From contig CAZCQG010000002.1 of assembly GCA_964500775.1 (NCBI GenBank), positions 1 to 64,000 of the forward strand: a stretch of DNA of 64,000 bases. The letters run 5' to 3'. The notes beneath the pieces are model-generated. The model did no database searches, was not told the DNA's origin, and worked only from the letters and a program-made list of their open reading frames with translations. The position numbers and the translations under genes were made by a program. This document shows, piece by piece, positions 52,290 through 61,027 of this stretch; positions within the stretch are counted from its first letter, which is position 1, and every line of letters starts with the position of its first letter. This DNA is from CAZCQG01 sp964500775 (GTDB lineage Bacteria > Campylobacterota > Campylobacteria > Campylobacterales > CAZCQG01).

Positions 52290-53123
52290 ATGGAAAATCT
52301 CCAACCAAGCGATCTGTTTATCCCTTTTTTGCTCACGCTGCTTGCCGGTCTCTCCACGGGTATCGGCGCGGCGATAGCGTTTTTTTCGAAAAGGGATAAT
52401 AAAAAGTTACTCTCGGTGGGTCTTGGATTCTCGGCGGGAGTGATGATATATGTCTCGTTTGTGGAGATTTTAGCAGAATCAAAACGCTCATTTATCGCTG
52501 ATTTCGGCGAAATACGAGGAGAGCTTTTAGCGATAGCGATTTTTTTTGTGGGTTTTGCGGTGGCATTTTTGATCGATCGGTTTATACCCGATGACGTCAA
52601 CCCCCACGAGTTCAAGAAAAACAGCGAACTCAAAGAGCTAAAACCCGATAGCGACACGGTAGACTTAAAAGCTTTACGAAGGACGGGGGTATTTACCGCC
52701 ATAGCCATAGGGATACACAATTTTCCCGAAGGATTCGCAACATTCGTAGCAGCGCTGCAAAGTCCTACTATCGGGCTAAGTATCGCCTTTGCCATAGCCA
52801 TCCACAATATCCCCGAAGGGATGGCGGTATCGCTTCCGATATACCATGCCACGGGGGATAAGATGCACGCTTTCAAACTTGCGTTGTCCTCGGGATTGGC
52901 AGAGCCTATCGGCGCGTTGCTGGGATTTTTTTTGTTGCTTCCCATTATGGGAGAGCTTACCCTTGGCATCGTGTTTAGTTTCGTCGCGGGGGTGATGGTG
53001 TATATTAGTTTTGATGAGCTTTTGCCAAGCGCTAGAGTCTTTGGCAATGCCCATACGACAATACTCGGAATCTCACTCGGAATGGCGGTCATGGCACTAA
53101 GCCTAGTAGCATTTAAACTATAA
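52290..53123 (+). CDS. zupT: ZIP-family divalent metal transporter (ZupT-like)
   Basis: 277 residues with about eight membrane helices. The two metal-site motifs HNFPEGFATF and HNIPEGMAVS on helices 4 and 5 are diagnostic of ZIP transporters, here closest to ZupT. A loop rich in Lys, Glu and Asp lies between helices 3 and 4. It imports Zn2+ or Fe2+. It starts 4 bases after the rubrerythrin stop and precedes a ferritin-like gene, so iron handling is plausible. Confidence 0.9.
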   Translation: MENLQPSDLFIPFLLTLLAGLSTGIGAAIAFFSKRDNKKLLSVGLGFSAGVMIYVSFVEILAESKRSFIADFGEIRGELLAIAIFFVGFAVAFLIDRFIPDDVNPHEFKKNSELKELKPDSDTVDLKALRRTGVFTAIAIGIHNFPEGFATFVAALQSPTIGLSIAFAIAIHNIPEGMAVSLPIYHATGDKMHAFKLALSSGLAEPIGALLGFFLLLPIMGELTLGIVFSFVAGVMVYISFDELLPSARVFGNAHTTILGISLGMAVMALSLVAFKL

Positions 53124-53136
53124 AAAGGAGTGAACA

Positions 53137-53652
53137 ATGGCAAAAAAAGGTATTTCAATATTAAAAGGGATCGAAGCAAAAAAGGTTATAGAACTTCTCA
53201 ATAAAGCATATTGCGACGAGTGGCTCGCTTACTACCAGTATTTTATCGAAGCAAAAGTGGTAAAAGGGATAATGAAAGACGCCGTAATGGCAGAACTCAA
53301 CCAACACGCCACCGAGGAACTCGGACACGCCAACCTCGTTGCCGATAGGATAATACAGCTAGGAGGAAAACCGATACTTGACCCCAAAGATTGGTTCAAA
53401 TTCGCAAACTGTGCCTACGATGCGCCAAAAGACGAAGATGTGCTAAAAATCCTCAAACAAGCCATCAAAGGGGAACAGTGCGCCATCAGCGTCTACTCCG
53501 AACTCGTAGACCTCACAAAAGATAAAGACATCGTCACCTACGACATCGTCTCTCAAATACTCGCGGACGAGGTCACTCACGAAGAGGATCTCCAATCGCT
53601 CTATGACGACATCACCGATTTTATCTCCGAGCTCAAAAAGAGTCTTAAGTAG
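53137..53652 (+). CDS. Ferritin-like di-iron protein (bacterioferritin/Dps-like)
   Basis: 171 residues forming a four-helix bundle. Candidate iron ligands are E28 (CDEWLAYYQYF), E61 with H64 (TEELGHANL), E112 (IKGEQCAI) and E146 with H149 (ADEVTHEEDL), the E...ExxH...E...ExxH scheme of ferritin-like domains. It may store iron or detoxify peroxide. It is 13 bases after zupT and closes the run. A strong hairpin follows. Confidence 0.85.
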   Translation: MAKKGISILKGIEAKKVIELLNKAYCDEWLAYYQYFIEAKVVKGIMKDAVMAELNQHATEELGHANLVADRIIQLGGKPILDPKDWFKFANCAYDAPKDEDVLKILKQAIKGEQCAISVYSELVDLTKDKDIVTYDIVSQILADEVTHEEDLQSLYDDITDFISELKKSLK

Positions 53653-53680
53653 GGAAAAATTCCCTACTTAAATTAAAATT
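53646..53680 (+). terminator. Hairpin terminator after the ferritin-like gene
   Basis: TAAGTAGGGA (53646-53655) and TCCCTACTTA (53661-53670) form a perfect 10-bp stem with a 5-base loop overlapping the stop codon. It is followed by AATTAAAATT. The same AAGTAGGGA/TCCCTACTT stem recurs at 55730, on the far side of the chemoreceptor gene. Confidence 0.7.
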
Positions 53681-53776
53681 ATCGAATAGTCAATATAAGT
53701 TATCTTTATCAGCTTTTTATGATTGATTAATTGCTACAATTTCTTTACAAAAATGTAAGAAGGTAAAGGAATTGTA

Positions 53777-55729
53777 ATGAAAGAAGTCAAAGTCTCCAGT
53801 CAAATCAACGCCATGATGGCGATAGTGTTTATCATAAGTGCACTATTTCTCTATTTTGTCGGTCAGTATACGAAAAGCGTTATAACCGAAAAAGAGATTG
53901 CTGAAGAAATAGGACAACTCAATCTAAGAATTAGCGAAGCCCTAGAAAAGAAAAAAGATGTAGGGCAGATAACCGTCGTCGAACTCGCAGAGAATAATGA
54001 AATCATTGAAGCGGTCAGGACAGGCGATAGAGAAAAAATATTTGCCATAACCTCAAATCTCACAAAAAAATTTACCGAAAAAACCAACTATAAAGGGATA
54101 CGAATAAACATTACCGACAAAGACTTGAAGGTATTAGTGCGAAGTTGGGATTTTGAGAAATACGGAGATGACGTTTCGTATCTTTCGAGCTACAAAGCGG
54201 TATATGAAAGTAAAAAAGCAGTAGCAAACTGGGCATTGCAAAAAAGCGGCTTTATCCTTGCTTCGGTTGCTCCTATTATAGACAAACAGGGCGAGTTCAT
54301 AGGTATTATCAATCTATCACAAGGAGTAGGAAGTATCTCTAGAGATTTTGAAAAAGACGGTATCAAGTACATAGAGCTACTCAACAAGGAGACGGCGCAA
54401 GAGCACGCCAAACTAAAAGACAATAAGCAAATAGGGGGTTTCTATGTCGCTAACGACAAATGGTTTAGTGAAAATATCGTTAGTTTTGCACAGTCAATCG
54501 ATTTAGCTTCTATCATCCAAAACGGTTTTGGTTTTAGTGCAGGGTATTTTACGGTCGCTATTCCGGTTTTGGACTTTGAAAGCAAACAGCACGGCTACCA
54601 TCTTCTTGGGGTGCCGGAAAAAAAGATTGCCGATAAAATCGCAAAGGCTACTTCGCTCACATATGTATTCACCGGTTTGGCACTTGCAATATTTGTCTTT
54701 GTGACACTCACGGTCTATTTTGGCATAAAGACCTTGGTGGTAAAATACCTCGTAGAGCTTGAACAAAAGATTAAAAAAATTGCCGCCACAAAAGACTTGA
54801 CATCCGATTTGGAGATAAATACACAAAATGAAGTCAAGCGCATCTCGCTTGCGGCAAATGAATTAATACACTCATTTAATGCTACGCTAGCAACCACCAG
54901 AGGCATAAGTTTCGAAAATTTGAGTATGTCCGAAGAGTTATCTTCCACGACAAAATCGATGCAAGATAATGCTATCAAAGAGACGGCGCTTATGGAAGAA
55001 ATCGCTAGTCGCGGGGAAAAAATCGATATGTCTCTAAGCGATACGCTAAAACTTATCTCCGAAACCAATACTAAAATCGATAGTGCCGCAAAAAATGCAG
55101 CAGAATCCAAACAAGATATTCTAGAGCTTATCCAGGCGATACAAGATACCGCAAGTAAAGAGGCGGAAGTGAGCGAAAGCCTCAATACTTTGAGTGTACA
55201 AGCTGAAGAGATAAAAGGGGTGCTAGGTGTCATCAACGACATAGCCGACCAAACAAATTTACTTGCTCTTAATGCCGCCATCGAAGCAGCGCGTGCAGGC
55301 GAGCACGGAAGAGGTTTTGCGGTGGTTGCGGACGAGGTAAGAAAGCTTGCGGAGCGCACACAAAAAAGTCTATCCGAAATAAATGCTACCATAAATGTTA
55401 TCGTGCAATCCGTGGTGGACGTAACAGAAACTATGAGAAACAACGTCGTAACAATGGAGAGATTATCAAAAAAATCCGAGGCTGTGGAAGAAAAAATGGA
55501 TGTTCTAGCCGATTCTATGATAGCGAGCGACAAACTTACTAAAGAGACGGTTCAGGCTTCAAACATAAGCTCCGAAGAGACGAGAGAGATTATCAGGCGC
55601 ATAAACGATCTCTATCAAATATCGGCAAGCAACACGCGCAGTATTGAAGAAATCGCACAAGCCTCAAATAACCTTTATAAAAAAAGTGAGGAACTCACAA
55701 ACGACATCGCTCAATTTAAAGTTCGTTAA
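53777..55729 (+). CDS. Methyl-accepting chemotaxis protein with Cache-type sensor
   Basis: 650 residues. TM1 (about 12-33), a ~260-residue periplasmic alpha/beta sensor of Cache type (INITDKDLKVLVRSWDFEKYG, FIGIINLS), TM2 (about 297-320), then HAMP and the signalling hairpin with the invariant tip. The ligand is unknown; the Cache fold usually binds small organic acids or amino acids. It is flanked on both sides by the same inverted repeat. Confidence 0.92.
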   Translation: MKEVKVSSQINAMMAIVFIISALFLYFVGQYTKSVITEKEIAEEIGQLNLRISEALEKKKDVGQITVVELAENNEIIEAVRTGDREKIFAITSNLTKKFTEKTNYKGIRINITDKDLKVLVRSWDFEKYGDDVSYLSSYKAVYESKKAVANWALQKSGFILASVAPIIDKQGEFIGIINLSQGVGSISRDFEKDGIKYIELLNKETAQEHAKLKDNKQIGGFYVANDKWFSENIVSFAQSIDLASIIQNGFGFSAGYFTVAIPVLDFESKQHGYHLLGVPEKKIADKIAKATSLTYVFTGLALAIFVFVTLTVYFGIKTLVVKYLVELEQKIKKIAATKDLTSDLEINTQNEVKRISLAANELIHSFNATLATTRGISFENLSMSEELSSTTKSMQDNAIKETALMEEIASRGEKIDMSLSDTLKLISETNTKIDSAAKNAAESKQDILELIQAIQDTASKEAEVSESLNTLSVQAEEIKGVLGVINDIADQTNLLALNAAIEAARAGEHGRGFAVVADEVRKLAERTQKSLSEINATINVIVQSVVDVTETMRNNVVTMERLSKKSEAVEEKMDVLADSMIASDKLTKETVQASNISSEETREIIRRINDLYQISASNTRSIEEIAQASNNLYKKSEELTNDIAQFKVR

Positions 55730-55751
55730 GAAGTAGGGAAATCCCTACTTC
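55730..55751. terminator. Bidirectional hairpin between convergent genes
   Basis: GAAGTAGGGA (55730-55739), two bases, then TCCCTACTTC (55742-55751) form a perfect inverted repeat. It sits right after the chemoreceptor stop and over the stop of the convergent cytochrome gene, so it can end transcripts from both sides. No long T-run follows. It matches the hairpin at 53646. Confidence 0.6.
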
Positions 55752-56047
55752 AAAGCGCTCACGTATTCAGCGACCGCTTTTACATCCTCGTCGGTTTTGA
55801 GATTCATCTTCGCTTGTGCTTGCATCACCGGACCCATACCAAAAGCGTTTGCCGTGCCGTTTTTATACGCCGTGAGCTTTTCGATGAGCACCGCTGATTC
55901 TTGTCCCGCCAATGCAGGGACTTTGCCTGCATAGACCATAGCTCCGTTTGCGCCGTGGCAAGTCGCGCATTTTTTAAATATCGCCGCTCCGTCGCTCGCA
56001 AACACCGCCGCACTTAAAGCCATCCCGAGTAAAACTACCTTTTTCAT
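55745..56047 (-). CDS. Monohaem cytochrome c (c553-like)
   Basis: 100 residues: a signal peptide (1-17), then C27-A-T-C-H31 covalent haem site and a Met-rich segment (AFGMGPVMQAQ) that supplies the sixth ligand. The size matches small class I cytochromes that carry electrons in the periplasm, for example from the bc1 complex to a cbb3 oxidase. It ends in the shared hairpin. The next upstream gene on its strand is the haem-less homologue-like protein. Confidence 0.93.
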   Translation of the reverse strand: MKKVVLLGMALSAAVFASDGAAIFKKCATCHGANGAMVYAGKVPALAGQESAVLIEKLTAYKNGTANAFGMGPVMQAQAKMNLKTDEDVKAVAEYVSALK

Positions 56048-56071
56048 AATCTGTTCCTTATATTTTTATTT

Positions 56072-56407
56072 TTAGCAAGATGGGACATTGCCCGAATCAT
56101 TCGCATATTTGATCGCAAAATCTTTGATATGCTCCATCACTTTTTCTTTAAACTGTTCGGAGTTGAGATAATTCTCTAGCTCCGGATGCTTCGCGCTAAA
56201 CTCTTTAATAAAACCTTCACCGCCGTTTGCGAAAAGCTCGCTCCACTCCTCTTGAGTGTGTTGTGCTGCGAACTTCGTACCGTTGTATCCCGTTTTGGGT
56301 TTTAACAACTTCAAATAATACTTTTGCCCTTTGTCCGCATCGGCATACGCCGCGCTAGCCCCTAGCAGTATCGCTCCGATTACCGCTATACTTAGTAACC
56401 TTTTCAT
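56072..56407 (-). CDS. Periplasmic helical protein without haem motif (cytochrome c-like family)
   Basis: 111 residues with a cleavable signal peptide (1-22, ending ASAAYA). The mature part is helical (KGQKYYLKLLKPK, HTQEEWSELF, HPELENYLNS), as in a group of small Campylobacterota proteins often labelled cytochrome c. There is no C-x2-C-H; the only cysteine is the last residue. It lies between two true cytochrome genes and may be a partner or a cytochrome that lost haem. The function is unknown. Confidence 0.65.
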   Translation of the reverse strand: MKRLLSIAVIGAILLGASAAYADADKGQKYYLKLLKPKTGYNGTKFAAQHTQEEWSELFANGGEGFIKEFSAKHPELENYLNSEQFKEKVMEHIKDFAIKYANDSGNVPSC

Positions 56408-56470
56408 AATCGCTCCTTGAAATGAATTTCAGAAGCAATTCTTTCCTAAAAACGTGAACTAAACGTGAAG

Positions 56471-56800
56471 CTACTCTAATTTCCCGAATACTTTGAATAA
56501 TTCCCAATAAACATCTATCGCTTGCTCCAGCTCTTTATCGCTAAGCGTCGTTTTTGCTTTCACGCCGAAGCGTTTTAAAAACGGCTCGCTCATCACGCTT
56601 TTGGATTCCTTGGGGGATTGTAAATAGTCACGCAAAGCCCCTTTGACACGCTCTTCGCTACTGTATTTGAGGAGGTAATTGTAAAAAAGCTTGTCCAAAT
56701 CTACGGGAAGATTCTTATGACAAGGGATGCAGTTTTCATAATATGGATTTGCCGCTAGCTGCGCCGCTAAGAGCAACGCTAAAAAAACTATTTTTCCCAT
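56471..56800 (-). CDS. Small cytochrome c-like protein (CxxCH)
   Basis: 109 residues: a signal peptide (1-17), then C24-I-P-C-H28 and a helical remainder with DYLQSP and SDKELEQAIDVYWELF. One haem c is expected. It has the layout of the small DHC/DUF-type cytochromes that accompany sensor kinases in Campylobacterota. Its start overlaps the upstream kinase gene by 13 bp, so it may be an output or redox input of that two-component system. Confidence 0.8.
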   Translation of the reverse strand: MGKIVFLALLLAAQLAANPYYENCIPCHKNLPVDLDKLFYNYLLKYSSEERVKGALRDYLQSPKESKSVMSEPFLKRFGVKAKTTLSDKELEQAIDVYWELFKVFGKLE

Positions 56801-57981
56801 ACTATCCTCATCTCCGTCCCCTCCCCTTTTTTGGACTTTACATCGATACTCCAGCCAAATTCGTCTATGATCTTTTTGACGATACTAAGCCCCACTCCAA
56901 AACCGCCGCCGCTACTTTCAAATCTCGCGTATCTTTTGAATATCTCTTTTAGTTTTTCACTCGGGATTCCAAACCCATCGTCCTTGATAAGTAGATATTT
57001 CGCATAAAGCTCTACTTCGATTTTACCCCCTATACGTCCGTATTTTACGGCATTTGAGAGGAGATTATCTATTATTTTCGCTAGCTTTGCACGCTCTAGC
57101 TCTTTGGTCACTTTTGCTTCGGGTTTAAAAAATATCTCGATCTTTTTGGTATTTGCCAAAGCCCAAAAATATTCGATACGCTCTTTTAAAAGCGATTCAA
57201 AATCGGTAGTTTCCAAAGGATGGTACGTATCGTGCGACAAGAAAAGATAGGTCAAATCCTCGTAGAGATTTGCTATAGTCTTTGCGGCGATTTTTATCCG
57301 TTGCAGTTTTTTTGCGTCACTCGCAGGCAAAGCATCGGAATCTATACTCTCTATATTTGCCAAAACGGTACTAAGCGGGGTGTTTAGCTCGTGCGTCGTA
57401 TCTTGGATAAATCTATCCAACAATGCCACGGCGCTTCGCAGCGGTCGCAAGAAAAGGCGCACTAAAAAATACCCGATAACTAGCGACAATACCAAAAAGA
57501 GCGTCGCATAATAGAGTATCTGCCCAAGTGCTTCTTCTCTCCACATCCCATCATCCTCGATCTCTACGATGACATACTTCGCGCCGAGATAGTAGGCTTC
57601 GGGGTGGGCGATAAAATGTATTTTTCCGTTTTTGAGATAGATCCCTTTATTGAGTGTCTCTACGGGGACTTTGAGGGTGCTAAATATCTCTACCCCCGCG
57701 CTATCGAATATCGCGCTTTGGAATCTATCGTCTCTTGGATATTTGCGGCTTCTGTCGAAGTTTATATGGAGCCAGCGCAAACGCTCAATAAGCAAGTTGG
57801 AATAATCCACCATCTCGCCGCGCTTCTTTTGCAGCTCTAGCTCTTTTTGTCCCTCAAAATATATCGTCCCTATGAGTCCGATAATCACAAGTACGAATAG
57901 CGCATACAGCGCCATAAAAGCATAGAGGCTTTTGCGCTCTCTATGCGGTAAGTTTATACCCGAGTTTTTTGAGACTGACAA
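56788..57981 (-). CDS. Sensor histidine kinase
   Basis: 397 residues from a TTG at 57981 with AAGGA five bases upstream, giving a 41-bp overlap with the regulator gene. TM1 (about 22-45) and TM2 (about 155-178) bracket a ~105-residue periplasmic sensor. The HisKA box is DTTHELNTPLSTVLANI, and HATPase has NLLSNAVKYG, DDGFGIP and GFGVGLSIVKK. It pairs with the regulator upstream. The signal is unknown; linked cytochromes suggest a redox cue. Confidence 0.9.
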   Translation of the reverse strand: MSVSKNSGINLPHRERKSLYAFMALYALFVLVIIGLIGTIYFEGQKELELQKKRGEMVDYSNLLIERLRWLHINFDRSRKYPRDDRFQSAIFDSAGVEIFSTLKVPVETLNKGIYLKNGKIHFIAHPEAYYLGAKYVIVEIEDDGMWREEALGQILYYATLFLVLSLVIGYFLVRLFLRPLRSAVALLDRFIQDTTHELNTPLSTVLANIESIDSDALPASDAKKLQRIKIAAKTIANLYEDLTYLFLSHDTYHPLETTDFESLLKERIEYFWALANTKKIEIFFKPEAKVTKELERAKLAKIIDNLLSNAVKYGRIGGKIEVELYAKYLLIKDDGFGIPSEKLKEIFKRYARFESSGGGFGVGLSIVKKIIDEFGWSIDVKSKKGEGTEMRIVWEK

Positions 57982-58612
57982 TGCAATCCTTCCCTAGAAT
58001 CTTGCGCAGATTCTTAATATGCGTCCTCACCGACTCATCGCTCCCCTCTTCCTCGTAATCCCACAGGCGCGCTTTGATCGCTTCGTGTCCTACCACTTCG
58101 CCTCTTCGCTGCAGTAGGAGCATAAGGAGTTTTTGCTCTTTTTCTTGCAAACGCACCTCTTCGTTTTTGACATACAGCGCCATCCCTTCGACATCGAAAA
58201 ATATCTCGGGGGCGATCTCTATACGATCGTTCCCTTTTTTGAGGAATCCCCGCTTGAGCAACGAGGCGATTCGTAGCTCAAGCTCTTTAAGCTCAAAAGG
58301 CTTTTTGATATAGTCGTCGCACCCGCTGTTAAATCCTTTTTCGACATCATCCATGCTGTTTAATGAAGTGATAAATATCGCCGGAGCGCCGCTCTTTTCT
58401 TTCCGATACGCTTTGAGCACCTCAAAACCGTTTAGCTCGGGGACTTTTACGTCTAAGAGCAAAATATCAAAGCTTTTCTCATAGAGTATATCTTGCGCAC
58501 TCAGCCCATCGTATGCGCACTCTACGCTATAACCGCGTTCGCTTAGGTATTCACTTACCGTGTCGCTAAGCTGCACGTCATCTTCTAAAAGGAGTACCCG
58601 ACCCTTGCTCAA
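57941..58612 (-). CDS. OmpR-family response regulator
   Basis: 223 residues from a TTG that overlaps the stop of the DUF1104 gene. The receiver domain has acidic LLLEDD, phospho-Asp in ILLLDVKVPE and Lys in YIKKPFE. The winged-helix DNA-binding domain covers residues 130-223. It is cognate to the kinase encoded immediately downstream and probably controls the adjacent cytochrome genes. Confidence 0.92.
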   Translation of the reverse strand: MSKGRVLLLEDDVQLSDTVSEYLSERGYSVECAYDGLSAQDILYEKSFDILLLDVKVPELNGFEVLKAYRKEKSGAPAIFITSLNSMDDVEKGFNSGCDDYIKKPFELKELELRIASLLKRGFLKKGNDRIEIAPEIFFDVEGMALYVKNEEVRLQEKEQKLLMLLLQRRGEVVGHEAIKARLWDYEEEGSDESVRTHIKNLRKILGKDCIVSLKKLGYKLTA

Positions 58613-58824
58613 CGCTTCTCCCCTTTTTGCTTCTCTTCGTATTGTTTTTTCTCCATCGGCGACATCTCGGGATAGCGTTTTTTTAGCTCTTCTTTGAGTT
58701 CGGCACTCTTTTTCCCGTCTACATAGCCGTAGATACTTAGGAGCTCTTGGGTGCTTTTATCGGCAAACTCCCCACCAAATGCCCCCAAACACAGAATACC
58801 TATCAACATTACGAATCTAAACAT
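58609..58824 (-). CDS. DUF1104-family periplasmic protein
   Basis: 71 residues: a signal peptide (1-17) then FADKSTQELLSIYGYV, the start of the DUF1104 family known from Helicobacter and Campylobacter, and a charged helix with RYPEMSPMEKKQY. It is probably periplasmic. It lies between the WYL regulator (8-bp overlap) and the response regulator (4-bp overlap), so it belongs to that signalling unit, perhaps as an accessory sensor. The role is unknown. Confidence 0.8.
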   Translation of the reverse strand: MFRFVMLIGILCLGAFGGEFADKSTQELLSIYGYVDGKKSAELKEELKKRYPEMSPMEKKQYEEKQKGEKR

Positions 58825-59746
58825 TTCTCACTCCTTGGAGATTTTCCAAAAACGCTTCATTTATTTTCTTGCACTCTTCCCGCAAAGATCGCGGTGCGAG
58901 GGGCACGAGAGAGGGAAGCCATTTTTTTATCTCATGCAGTATCTCTTTTTGGCTCGTGATTTGAAGCGAGATGATGAGATCGCCGTTTTCTCGTGCCTCT
59001 TGGATTCTTTGGGTGTCGCTCAAAGGTCTCGCGAGCAAGAATCTCCCGATATTATCTTTTGCCAAAAGGAGGACTTCAAAAGGCTCTTTATCAGGCTCAA
59101 ACCACGCATTTATCGCGTGTTTTAGCTTTTCCATTACGGCGGCTTCGACCAAAAACGGCTCATCGCTCTTTTGCAAGACGCTCATCGACTTTAATCGAAA
59201 CGTTTTGAGCTTCTTGTCTTCGTCATCTTCTCCGTACAAATACCAATACCCTTCAAAGGAGACGATTTTATAGGGCTTGATGCGCCGCGGTTTCCCTTTG
59301 TAGCGAAAGGTGCAAATCTTGCGCTCTCTGATACACTCTTGGAGTCGCCGAAACATCCCCGATAACTCGCTCACGTCTTCGATGGCGATTTTGGAGTAGA
59401 TAGGATTCTCATCTATATTTTTGATCTTGGCAAACAAGCTTTTCGTCCTCGCTCCAAAATCACTCCCTATCCCTTGCGCTATCTCGCCGAGCATATCGAG
59501 TATCAGCTCCTCCTCGGTACTACGCACTCTATCTATGGCGTGTCCTGCCATCATCCTCCATTTGCGACCTATTTTTTCGATCGGAAAGCGGACGAGTCGT
59601 TCGTTGAAATCTCGCTGTATCGTCTTTGTCGAGACGTTAAAATCTTCCGCCAAGTCCGAAACGGATAGGACCTCTCCCTCATGTAGTCTTTGGAGGATGA
59701 TAGTTAGTCGAGTGAGTATTTTGTCGTAATCGAGATTCTTTGTCAT
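58817..59746 (-). CDS. WYL-domain transcriptional regulator (DeoR-type HTH)
   Basis: 309 residues. The N-terminal winged HTH has LSVSDLAEDFNVSTKTIQRDF. The WYL domain (about 130-215) has KPRRIKPYKIVSFEGYWYLYG, spanning two segments. A WCX-like C-terminal extension follows. WYL domains sense nucleotides or nucleic acid ligands. It is first in a minus-strand run with DUF1104, a two-component pair and a cytochrome gene. Confidence 0.9.
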   Translation of the reverse strand: MTKNLDYDKILTRLTIILQRLHEGEVLSVSDLAEDFNVSTKTIQRDFNERLVRFPIEKIGRKWRMMAGHAIDRVRSTEEELILDMLGEIAQGIGSDFGARTKSLFAKIKNIDENPIYSKIAIEDVSELSGMFRRLQECIRERKICTFRYKGKPRRIKPYKIVSFEGYWYLYGEDDEDKKLKTFRLKSMSVLQKSDEPFLVEAAVMEKLKHAINAWFEPDKEPFEVLLLAKDNIGRFLLARPLSDTQRIQEARENGDLIISLQITSQKEILHEIKKWLPSLVPLAPRSLREECKKINEAFLENLQGVRNV

Positions 59747-59824
59747 AACTGCTCCACTGAAATAAAACGGACTTCACGTTGTCTTTGTAGAAAATTATAC
59801 TTCTAAAAAATAAAAGGAGCTACG

Positions 59825-59950
59825 ATGAATCTCAAAACCGATCGCAAACTACTCAAAGAGGCGCTTTGTGCAGGGATAAAAACCATAGGAGAATTTGCGG
59901 CATTTATCAAAGAGAAGGGATGTGAAAAGATTCCTCCAAGAGGGTTTTGA
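59825..59950 (+). CDS. Small ORF (41 aa), overlapping HIT gene antisense
   Basis: 41 codons with AAAGGAG seven bases ahead of the ATG, in the divergent position to the WYL regulator. The peptide MNLKTDRKLLKEALCAGIKT is basic and helical and ends PPRGF. Its last 44 bases overlap the 3' end of the convergent HIT gene. The clear ribosome site and promoter-proximal position argue for translation; nothing is known of its role. Confidence 0.5.
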   Translation: MNLKTDRKLLKEALCAGIKTIGEFAAFIKEKGCEKIPPRGF

Positions 59951-60290
59951 TATTTTGGGCAAAGATCTCAAAGCTCGCCAAAGTGAGCTTTCCTTCACGC
60001 TGCTTTACTCCCCACATAGATTCGGGGAAGTACGAATCCTCCGCGAATCTCGCCATCACGTGAATATGGAGATGCGGGAGGTAATTGCCGAAGCTGGCGA
60101 TATTTATCTTCGTAGGGTTGTAGTAGCGTATCATCTCTTTTTCGATACTCTCCATCGCGCTAAAAAGCATCCTCTTCGTCTCGCTATCGCACTCGCTTAG
60201 CTCCTTATACGGAATCACGCTAAAGATTTTGAGCCACGGTATCTCGCTCTCGTGCACCTCAACGTAAATTTTTTCGTTCTTATAGATCAT
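59907..60290 (-). CDS. HIT-family nucleotide hydrolase/transferase
   Basis: 127 residues. HLHIHVMARF holds the histidine triad (H-x-H-x-H-x-x) and the upstream ASFGNYLPH fits the family. The long N-terminal part (VIPYKELSECDSETKRML) is typical of diadenosine-polyphosphate hydrolase-like HIT proteins in Campylobacterota. It hydrolyses AMP conjugates or Ap4A-like dinucleotides. It is 17 bases after the upstream regulator gene's end. Confidence 0.88.
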   Translation of the reverse strand: MIYKNEKIYVEVHESEIPWLKIFSVIPYKELSECDSETKRMLFSAMESIEKEMIRYYNPTKINIASFGNYLPHLHIHVMARFAEDSYFPESMWGVKQREGKLTLASFEIFAQNIKTLLEESFHIPSL

Positions 60291-60307
60291 TTTCTCCGTC
60301 TTTTATT

Positions 60308-61027
60308 TTAATAGCTTCGCAACCGATAGCCGTACGAAGAGACCGTCTTGATGTCGATGCCCTCGATTTTTTTGCGAATCTTATACACGAGATCGCGTAT
60401 CGTCGTCTCGGATATTTCTTCACCGCCCCACACTTCATACATCAGTTCCTCTTTACTGACCGTGATATTGACCTTCCTTGCCAACAAGCTCAAGAGTGCA
60501 CGCTCTTTTTGGGTCAAATCAACGACTGCACTCTCTTTAAAAAACAGTTCTTGGTTTTCAGTATCAAATGCATAATCTTGCGCTACTTGCACCTTCCCTT
60601 TTTTATGCGGGGCGACGCGTTCTTTTTGACGTATACTCGATATTTTTTTCGATAGTAGCATCAGCGCTATCCGTATGTCGTCTCCGCAAAACGGTTTTTT
60701 TAAAAATGCTTCGGGCAAGGTTTCGGAGAGCTCTTGTATGGTATCCGTATCGCTATACGCCGTGATATAGGCGACAAGAGGCGATTTGTCTATTTTTCGC
60801 AGCTCTTTGACGAGTGTGATTCCATCCATCGCACCGCGTATGTTTATATCTACGAATAAAATTTCAGGGGCGAATGTTTTAATACTCTCCAGTGCGTCCG
60901 CGCCGTTATCGACGATAAAAACTACCGTATGCCCGTTTTTCGCTATTTCAAATTTAAGAAATTCACCTATAGTAAATTCATCTTCTATAATTCCGATACT
61001 AAGCGCTTGCTCATCTCGCATCAGCAT
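60308..61027 (-). CDS. OmpR-family response regulator
   Basis: 239 residues. The receiver has IIEDEF, phospho-Asp in ILFVDINIRG and Lys in FLKKPF. A linker (RQKERVAPHKKGKV) is followed by the winged helix with TVSSYGYRLRSY at its end. Its start overlaps the 7TM kinase gene by 7 bp, so the two form one pair. Confidence 0.92.
   Translation of the reverse strand: MLMRDEQALSIGIIEDEFTIGEFLKFEIAKNGHTVVFIVDNGADALESIKTFAPEILFVDINIRGAMDGITLVKELRKIDKSPLVAYITAYSDTDTIQELSETLPEAFLKKPFCGDDIRIALMLLSKKISSIRQKERVAPHKKGKVQVAQDYAFDTENQELFFKESAVVDLTQKERALLSLLARKVNITVSKEELMYEVWGGEEISETTIRDLVYKIRKKIEGIDIKTVSSYGYRLRSY

Noticed and set aside
52238..53179. 313-codon open frame on the minus strand
   Set aside because: It is antisense to zupT, which has both ZIP metal motifs, a ribosome site and operon context. 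The antisense product is Ser/Pro/Lys-biased with no recognisable family.
54715..55533. 272-codon open frame on the minus strand
   Set aside because: It mirrors the conserved signalling hairpin of the chemoreceptor. The same kind of antisense frame appears opposite the other receptor genes in this window, a codon-bias artefact.
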